Assembly: GCA_002793885.1 (NCBI GenBank)
Contig: PFEG01000053.1
Coordinates: 1-8,155 of the forward strand
Origin: Candidatus Saccharibacteria bacterium CG10_big_fil_rev_8_21_14_0_10_47_8
GTDB taxonomy: Bacteria; Patescibacteriota; Saccharimonadia; Saccharimonadales; UBA10212
DNA: 8,155 bases
Direction: 5' to 3'
Each line of letters opens with the position of its first letter. Within the stretch, counting starts at the first letter, position 1. Below, in pieces: positions 4,641 to 8,155 of this stretch. The position numbers and the translations under genes were made by a program. Under the pieces are notes generated by a model. That model made no database searches. It had not been told where the DNA came from and was given only the letters and a program-made list of their open reading frames with translations.

Positions 4641-5470
4641 CTATTCGTGCTTATAAGCCTACAACTCCGGCCCGGCGCGGTATGACTAGCCAGGATTTTG
4701 ACAGCATTACCACCAATAAACCATTGCGTAGTTTAACGGTCATCAAAAAGGGTCCGGTTGCCCGCAATAATCAGGGACGAATTACTACCCGACATCGTGG
4801 CGGTGGCGTAAGGCGTTATTACCGTATAATGAACTTTAAGTTTACAGAAGGCAAAGCCACGGTTGAGCATATCGAGTATGACCCCAACCGTAGCGCTCGA
4901 ATTGCGCGTATCAAGGATGACTCTGGCCGGTACCATTACATTTTGGCAGCCAAGGGTATGAAGATTGGTACAAAGCTAACTTCTGGCGAGGAATCCCCAA
5001 TTGAGACTGGCAACCGATTGCCACTAAAAAGCATTCCTACCGGAACTGTAATACACGCTATCGAACTTCAACCCGGCCGTGGTGCCCAGATGGTACGTAC
5101 TGCCGGCGCCGGTGCCCAGTTGCTGGCCAAAGAAGAAGACTATGTTCAGGTGCGCTTGCCTAGTGGTGAAGTGCGGCTGATAAATGCTAACTGCACAGCC
5201 AGCATTGGTACCGTGGGTAATGAACAGCACCAGAATATCCAGATAGGCAAAGCTGGGCGCAAGCGCCATATGGGCATACGTCCGGGTGTTCGCGGTGTAG
5301 TTATGGCTGCGGCTGATCATCCGCACGGCGGTGGGGATGGCGGCCGCCACCGTATGGCTCGCCCACCCACAACTCCTTGGGGCCAAAAGACACTAGGCTA
5401 CAAGACTCGCCGTCGCAAAGCCAGTAATAAGTTTATTGTCCGCACGAGACATCAAGGAAAGAGAAGATAA
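4637..5470 (+). CDS. rplB: 50S ribosomal protein L2
   Basis: L2 is a primary 23S rRNA binder needed for subunit association and close to the peptidyl-transferase centre. It is 277 aa, full length. It has an N-terminal KPTTPARRGMT (7-17), the RNA-binding core with NNQGRITTRHRGGGVRR (44-60), YDPNRSARIA (81-90), then RKRHMGIRPGVRG (208-220) and the DHPHGGG loop (227-233) that holds the residue matching E. coli His229. The four residues before that loop are MAAA, where most bacteria have MNPV. It ends with GYKTRRRKASNKFIVRTR. AAGGAG (4625-4630) lies 6 nt before ATG 4637; that site and the ATG both lie inside repeat A1. TAA is followed immediately by the ATG of another micro-ORF. Confidence 0.98.
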   Translation: MAIRAYKPTTPARRGMTSQDFDSITTNKPLRSLTVIKKGPVARNNQGRITTRHRGGGVRRYYRIMNFKFTEGKATVEHIEYDPNRSARIARIKDDSGRYHYILAAKGMKIGTKLTSGEESPIETGNRLPLKSIPTGTVIHAIELQPGRGAQMVRTAGAGAQLLAKEEDYVQVRLPSGEVRLINANCTASIGTVGNEQHQNIQIGKAGRKRHMGIRPGVRGVVMAAADHPHGGGDGGRHRMARPPTTPWGQKTLGYKTRRRKASNKFIVRTRHQGKRR

Positions 5471-5602
5471 ATGATGATTCACTGCGTTCGTCATCAGTCA
5501 CTAGTTACTAGCCATCAGTCATCAGTCTCTGGTGGTGATACTTTTGAATTTCTAGTGACTAAGGACTGTCGACTAGAGACTATAACCGGAGTTTGTTTAT
5601 GA
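5471..5602 (+). CDS. Bridging micro-ORF in the L2/S19 gap (43 aa)
   Basis: ATG 5471 abuts the rplB TAA (a second ATG follows at 5474). AAGGA (5454-5458) lies 12 nt upstream. The frame is open for 43 codons and ends with TGA 5600-5602, overlapping the rpsS start as ATGA. The other two forward frames are closed. The peptide is repeat-derived in its first half (RHQSLVTSHQSSVSGG) and different in the second (TFEFLVTKDCRLET). No family recognised. It has a different repeat from the L3/L4 and L23/L2 gaps but the same stop-to-start arrangement, which supports selection for the open frame. Confidence 0.45.
   Translation: MMIHCVRHQSLVTSHQSSVSGGDTFEFLVTKDCRLETITGVCL
5492..5579. repeat. Heptad-repeat element C (L2/S19 gap)
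   Basis: The left block has heptads CATCAGT, CACTAGT, TACTAGC, CATCAGT, CATCAGT, CTCTGGT (5492-5533). The right block has CTAGTGA, CTAAGGA, CTGTCGA, CTAGAGA (5552-5579). The right block is partly the reverse complement of the left: AGTCACTAG at 5497-5505 with CTAGTGACT at 5552-5560, and AGTCTCT with AGAGACT. The 5' flank GATGATTC...CATCAG resembles the flank of element A1. Confidence 0.75.
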
Positions 5603-5883
5603 GCCGCTCACTTAAAAAAGGTCCTTACGTTGACGTTAAGCTAGCTAAAAAAATCGCCGCCCTAGGTAGCGACGACCGCAGCGTGGTTAAAACCTGGGCC
5701 CGGGCCAGCACTATACCTCCGGAATTTGTTGGCCGGACGATTGCCGTGCACAACGGTAAGGTACATGTACCGGTATTTGTCACTGAAAACATGGTTGGGC
5801 ATAAGCTTGGCGAATTCTCACCAACCCGCAAATTTAGGTCCCATGGCGGCAAGTTGGCTAAAAGCCAAGGAGAAAGAAGCTAA
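5599..5883 (+). CDS. rpsS: 30S ribosomal protein S19
   Basis: S19 sits in the 30S head near the A-site tRNA and, with S13, forms head bridges. ATG 5599 gives 94 aa, the usual length, beginning MSRSLKKGPYVD. GGAG (5588-5591) is 7 nt upstream. A TTG two codons earlier is less likely because it would begin only 1 nt after that site. Motifs are RSLKKGPYVD (3-12), TWARASTIPPEFVGRTIAVHNGK (32-54, in two parts), VPVFVTENMVGHKLGEF (57-73) and FSPTRKFRSHG (73-83). TAA 5881-5883 is 2 nt before rplV. Confidence 0.97.
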   Translation: MSRSLKKGPYVDVKLAKKIAALGSDDRSVVKTWARASTIPPEFVGRTIAVHNGKVHVPVFVTENMVGHKLGEFSPTRKFRSHGGKLAKSQGERS

Positions 5884-5885
5884 TC

Positions 5886-6272
5886 ATGTCAGTTAAAGCT
5901 TTATCAAAAAGTGTTCACATGAGCCCGCGTAAGGTTGGCATGGTAGCGGCTTTAGTTCGCGGCCGAACCGTAGCTGACGCCTTGACTATCCTAGAGCACA
6001 CACCGCGCCGTTCAGCGCTAGCGGTTAAAAACACCGTAAAGAGCGCTAAGGCCAATGCTGAGCACAACCATGGCTTTAAGCCTGACACTCTAGTAATAAC
6101 GGAGATTAGTGTTACACCCGGTCCGCGCTTTAAGCGTTATCGTCCGGCAGCTCGCGGCCGGGCCCTGCCATTTGAGCGTAAAACCAGCCACATCCGAGTG
6201 GTTGTGGACGGTGAGAAACGAACGATTAAAAAGTCCGTTGCGAAAAAAGAATCCTCGGAGACTAAAGAATGA
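5886..6272 (+). CDS. rplV: 50S ribosomal protein L22
   Basis: L22 has a globular domain on the 50S surface and a long beta-hairpin reaching the exit-tunnel constriction with L4. It is 128 aa. Visible parts are MSPRKVGMVAALVRG (12-26), ALTILEHTPRRSALAVKNT (32-50), AKANAEHNHG (54-63), then the hairpin VTPGPRFKRYRPAARGRALP (76-95) and SHIRVVV (101-107). A short Lys/Glu/Ser tail follows. AAGGAG (5867-5872) lies inside rpsS, 13 nt before ATG 5886. The tight spacing to rpsS suggests coupling. The TGA stop overlaps the next micro-ORF start (ATGA). Confidence 0.97.
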   Translation: MSVKALSKSVHMSPRKVGMVAALVRGRTVADALTILEHTPRRSALAVKNTVKSAKANAEHNHGFKPDTLVITEISVTPGPRFKRYRPAARGRALPFERKTSHIRVVVDGEKRTIKKSVAKKESSETKE

Positions 6273-6388
6273 TTGACATGGTACCTCACAAGGTTACAGG
6301 TTACAGGTTACAGATTACAGTAGCTCTGATCGGACTGTCACCTGTAACCTGTCAACTACAACCTAAAGCGACCGGAAGGAGTGTTTAA
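6269..6388 (+). CDS. Bridging micro-ORF in the L22/S3 gap (39 aa)
   Basis: ATG 6269 overlaps the rplV TGA (ATGA), with GGAG (6257-6260) 8 nt upstream. The frame is open for 39 codons and ends with TAA 6386-6388, overlapping the rpsC ATG (TAATG). Other forward frames stop within the first codons. From residue 9 the peptide (VTGYRLQITVALIGLSP, then VTCQLQPKATGRSV) matches the L23/L2 micro-ORF except for V-to-I and S-to-P. The first eight residues (MIDMVPHK) are unrelated, so unrelated upstream DNA was joined in the right phase. No known function. Confidence 0.5.
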   Translation: MIDMVPHKVTGYRLQITVALIGLSPVTCQLQPKATGRSV

Positions 6389-6391
6389 TGG
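6291..6391. repeat. Heptad-repeat element A2 (L22/S3 gap)
   Basis: This is a copy of 4540-4640: 101 nt, three substitutions (AGGT to AGAT in the fourth heptad, T to C in the spacer after the inverted block, C to T next to the start codon) and no gaps. The right arm ACCTGTAACCTGT is at 6340-6352. It carries the rpsC ribosome binding site and ATG, so both copies deliver the same translation start signal to different genes. Confidence 0.9.
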
Positions 6392-7017
6392 GTCAAAAAG
6401 TTAACCCTATCAGTTACCGTTTGCAGGTCAATAAAGATTGGCGTAGCAAGTGGTTCGCTGGCAAGCGCGAATATGCCGCCTATCTTAAGCAGGACCTTGC
6501 TGCCCGTAAACTGATTGTAGACAAGCTAGGCTCCCGGGCATCAATCAGCAAGGTTGATATTGAGCGTTCGCCCAACCTGGTAACCGTAACCATCCAGACA
6601 GCAAAGGCCGGTGTAGTGATTGGCCGTGGCGGTAGCGGCGCATCAGAGCTTAAGGCGGCTATCGAAAAGATTTATGGGGTCCCGGTAAGAGTAAATATCG
6701 AAGAGATTAAACGTCCTGAGCTACAAGCCAAGCTGGTAGCCGAAAATATAGCTCACCAGCTGGAACGGCGCATCGCATACCGTCGAGCTATTAAGTCAAC
6801 GGCTGCTGCTACGATGCGGGCCGGCGCCAAAGGTATACGGATTGAAGTTGCCGGCCGATTGGGCGGCATGGAAATGAGCCGGTTGGAAAAAGAGGTTCAG
6901 GGTAGTGTGCCGCTGCACACCATCCGTGCAGATATTGATTACTCGGCGGCCAGAGCGCTTTATCCGAGAGCCGGTATTATTGGTGTTAAAGTTTGGATCT
7001 ATAGAGGTGAAGCTTAG
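6388..7017 (+). CDS. rpsC: 30S ribosomal protein S3
   Basis: S3 forms part of the mRNA entry channel and its helicase activity. It is 209 aa, shorter than E. coli (233) because it lacks the basic C-terminal tail and ends at WIYRGEA. Visible parts are MGQKVNPISYRL (1-12), the KH domain with VVIGRGGSGASELKAAI (76-92), LVAENIAHQLERRIAYRRA (116-134), and the C-terminal domain with GIRIEVAGRLGGMEMSR (149-165) and IDYSAARALYPRAGIIGVKV (183-202). AAGGAG (6376-6381) lies 6 nt before ATG 6388; both lie within element A2. TAG 7015-7017 is 2 nt before the next micro-ORF. Confidence 0.97.
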   Translation: MGQKVNPISYRLQVNKDWRSKWFAGKREYAAYLKQDLAARKLIVDKLGSRASISKVDIERSPNLVTVTIQTAKAGVVIGRGGSGASELKAAIEKIYGVPVRVNIEEIKRPELQAKLVAENIAHQLERRIAYRRAIKSTAAATMRAGAKGIRIEVAGRLGGMEMSRLEKEVQGSVPLHTIRADIDYSAARALYPRAGIIGVKVWIYRGEA

Positions 7018-7019
7018 TC

Positions 7020-7175
7020 ATGACTTCGTCATTCCATTTACAATTTACCATTTACCAGTTCACACTAATTTGTCATTTGTCATTTAATAAATGGCCGATG
7101 TTAGATGTTAAATCATTGAAAATTGCTAATTGTAAATTGAAAACTGAGCCGACGGCAGGAGGCGTATCATGTTAA
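7020..7175 (+). CDS. Bridging micro-ORF in the S3/L16 gap (51 aa)
   Basis: ATG 7020 comes 2 nt after the rpsC TAG; GAGGTGAAG (about 7004-7012) inside rpsC may serve as its binding site. The frame is open for 51 codons to TAA 7173-7175, overlapping the rplP ATG (7169) by 7 nt and forming TAATG with an in-frame rplP Met at 7175. Other forward frames are closed. The peptide shares QFTLI, SFN and KSLKIANCKL with the L3/L4 micro-ORF, but between these the two have drifted (14 of 17 nucleotide differences lie in codons that change). The frame is kept and the sequence is not. No family recognised. Confidence 0.45.
   Translation: MTSSFHLQFTIYQFTLICHLSFNKWPMLDVKSLKIANCKLKTEPTAGGVSC
7035..7142. repeat. 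Heptad-repeat element B2 (S3/L16 gap)
   Basis: The left block has heptads CATTTAC, AATTTAC, CATTTAC, CAGTTCA (7035-7062). The right block has ATTGAAA, ATTGCTA, ATTGTAA, ATTGAAA (7115-7142). ATTTACAATT on the left can pair with AATTGTAAAT on the right. It shares 31 identical nt (7109-7139) with B1. Its 5' edge, ATGACTTCGTCATTCC, is in reverse complement similar to GAATGCCGAAGTC in the L29/S17 gap. Confidence 0.75.
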
Positions 7176-7585
7176 TGCCTTCCAGAACCAAATATCGCAA
7201 AGTGAGGAAAGGCCGCGTACACGGCGGCACGGCAACATCTTTGAACTATCTGGCCCATGGCCGTTTCGGCTTGGTCAGCCAACAAAGCGAGCGCATCACC
7301 TCAAGGCAAATAGAGGCTGCCCGCCAGGCTATGACCCGCTATATCAAACGTGGTGGCCAAATTTGGATCCGTATCTTTCCACACACCCCTGTTACCCGTA
7401 AGCCCCAGGATGTTAAGATGGGCAGAGGTAAGGGAAACCCGGAATTTTTCGTCGCTAAGGTTAAGCCCGGTACCATTATGTTTGAAATGGACGGCGTGTC
7501 TGAGGAAATTGCTCGTGAGGCTATGCGCTTAGCTGGCCACAAGCTCCCAGTCCGGACTAATTTTATAGTCAAGGAGGAACAATAA
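7169..7585 (+). CDS. rplP: 50S ribosomal protein L16
   Basis: L16 positions the A-site tRNA elbow and is added late in 50S assembly. It is 138 aa. It begins MLMPSRTKYRKVRKGR, close to the family ML-PKRTKYRK, so ATG 7169 is preferred over the in-frame ATG 7175. AGGAGG (7157-7162) is 6 nt from 7169 but 12 nt from 7175. Other motifs are ITSRQIEAARQAMTRYIKRGG (43-63, in two parts), IWIRIFPHTPVTRKP (65-79), MGRGKGNPEFFVAKVKPG (84-101) and EMDGVSEEIAREAMRLA (106-122). It ends LPVRTNFIVKEEQ. TAA 7583-7585 is 3 nt before rpmC. Confidence 0.97.
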   Translation: MLMPSRTKYRKVRKGRVHGGTATSLNYLAHGRFGLVSQQSERITSRQIEAARQAMTRYIKRGGQIWIRIFPHTPVTRKPQDVKMGRGKGNPEFFVAKVKPGTIMFEMDGVSEEIAREAMRLAGHKLPVRTNFIVKEEQ

Positions 7586-7588
7586 GCC

Positions 7589-7789
7589 ATGAAAATCACT
7601 GATGTCCGCAAGTTAAGTACCACCGAATTAGCCAGCGAGAGCACCAAACTTCGGGATGAAATCGCTGAACTGCGCCGTCGGCTCTATGGTGGCGAAACCC
7701 AGAACGTACGCGTATTGCGAAGTAAGCGCAAGGATCTGGCGCGAATACTAACTGTCCTGACCGAGCAACTAGCCAAGGAGAAGATTTAA
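7589..7789 (+). CDS. rpmC: 50S ribosomal protein L29
   Basis: L29 is a small two-helix protein beside L23 at the tunnel exit. It is 66 aa, normal length. Helix 1 contains MKITDVRKLSTTELASE and LRDEIAELRRRLYGG (22-35). The NVRVLRSKRKDLARILTVL motif (39-57) forms the second helix. AAGGAGG (7571-7577) lies 11 nt before ATG 7589, within the end of rplP. The TAA at 7787-7789 overlaps the ATG of a 36-codon ORF (TAATG). Confidence 0.95.
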   Translation: MKITDVRKLSTTELASESTKLRDEIAELRRRLYGGETQNVRVLRSKRKDLARILTVLTEQLAKEKI

Positions 7790-7899
7790 TGAGGCATTAC
7801 ACACAAGGCTATGGGCCTCTATCTGAGTTAGTTTATCAAATGGAGGTTTGTGACTTGAATAGAATGCCGAAGTCGGTCGAAGCCGGAGGCGAAGTCTGA
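7789..7899 (+). CDS. Bridging micro-ORF in the L29/S17 gap (36 aa)
   Basis: ATG 7789 overlaps the rpmC TAA (TAATG). AAGGAG (7775-7780) lies 8 nt upstream, a strong ribosome binding site. The frame is open for 36 codons and ends with TGA 7897-7899, overlapping the rpsQ ATG (TGATG). Both other forward frames contain stops. The peptide (MRHYTQGYGPLSELVYQ, then MEVCDLNRMPKSVEAGGEV) is the least repetitive of the six and is not built from heptads. Only its end carries CGAAG(T/C)(C) repeats. It matches nothing I know. Of the six it looks most like an ordinary small protein; a coupling leader peptide is the alternative. Confidence 0.55.
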   Translation: MRHYTQGYGPLSELVYQMEVCDLNRMPKSVEAGGEV

Positions 7900-8155
7900 T
7901 GGGTCGTATTTTAACGGGCGTAGTAACTAGCGACAAAGGCGATAAGACTATCGTTATAACTGTTGCTACCCGCAAAACTCATCCACTATATAAAAAACAA
8001 TACACCGTCAGCACCAAGTTTATGGCCCACGACTCAAAAAATGAAGCCCAGGTTGGCGATAAGGTAACTATACGCGAGACCAGGCCGATAAGCGCCCGTA
8101 AACGGTTCCAGTTGGAAACGATTTTAGAACGGGGCGGTATCCACTTCAAGGAAAC
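7899..8155 (+). CDS. rpsQ: 30S ribosomal protein S17 (3' end outside window)
   Basis: S17 is an OB-fold protein that binds 16S rRNA early in assembly of the 30S body. The window shows 85 codons plus two bases; the frame is still open at the edge, close to the usual full length. Motifs are GRILTGVVTSDKGDKTIVI (2-20), HPLYKK (28-33), KFMAHDSKNEAQVGDKVTI (40-58) and RETRPISARKRF (59-70). GGAGG (7885-7889) is 9 nt before ATG 7899, and the start overlaps the stop of the preceding micro-ORF (TGATG). Confidence 0.95.
   Translation, partial: MGRILTGVVTSDKGDKTIVITVATRKTHPLYKKQYTVSTKFMAHDSKNEAQVGDKVTIRETRPISARKRFQLETILERGGIHFKE

Noticed and set aside
5593..5598. TTG start for rpsS two codons earlier
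   Set aside because: It would leave only 1 nt after GGAG; ATG 5599 gives the canonical MSRSLKKGPY start.
6905..7087. A 60-codon + strand ORF at the end of rpsC
   Set aside because: It lies mostly in an alternate frame of rpsC and does not join to rplP; the 7020-7175 frame explains the gap better.
7175..7177. rplP start at the second ATG, forming TAATG with the micro-ORF stop
   Set aside because: AGGAGG is 12 nt from it but 6 nt from ATG 7169, and L16 normally begins ML-P-RTKYRK.

Overview
The window looks like the start of the S10 ribosomal-protein gene cluster of a small-genome bacterium, most probably a Patescibacteria/CPR member such as Candidatus Saccharibacteria. This is an inference from the style of EF-Tu (DMPGHADY, SATKA), the tuf-rpsJ arrangement and the repeat-rich gaps; no phylogeny could be run. 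All genes are on the + strand. TGA ends rplC and rplV, so this is the standard code, not the UGA=Gly code of Absconditabacteria/Gracilibacteria.

Layout. Positions 1-220 hold the 3' end of a FabD-like malonyltransferase gene. A good sigma70-type promoter (230-259) and a hairpin leader then precede tuf (345-1529), an unrecognised 80-codon ORF and rpsJ (ends 2119). A 650-bp interruption follows. It carries a long inverted repeat, a small membrane-protein gene, a weak terminator, an extended -10 promoter and a structured leader. From 2770 to the end runs rplC-rplD-rplW-rplB-rpsS-rplV-rpsC-rplP-rpmC-rpsQ (L3, L4, L23, L2, S19, L22, S3, L16, L29, S17 partial) in the standard order.

The most unusual feature is the gaps between these ribosomal genes. 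Six gaps (L3/L4, L23/L2, L2/S19, L22/S3, S3/L16, L29/S17) are 110-150 bp long. Five are filled by 7-nt-periodic, partly self-complementary repeat elements, of which two form a near-identical pair and two a diverged pair. Every one of the six gaps is spanned by one small ORF of 36-51 codons. It starts with ATGA at the upstream stop codon (4-nt overlap to 2-nt gap) and ends with a stop codon overlapping the next ribosomal gene's start (TAATG, TGATG, ATGA or a 7-nt overlap). In all six gaps both other forward frames are closed. Together with the tight L4/L23, S19/L22 and L16/L29 junctions, this gives an unbroken chain of coupled reading frames from L3 to S17. I propose that the repeats are tolerated here only in versions that keep ribosomes moving across the gap: repeat-derived bridging micro-ORFs. 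A short palindromic repeat has also extended the C-terminus of L4.

The ribosomal proteins all look intact. Together with EF-Tu they supply translation elongation, the peptidyl-transferase surroundings (L2, L3, L4, L16), the exit tunnel (L4, L22, L23, L29) and the 30S head/mRNA entry (S3, S10, S19), with S17 in the 30S body.
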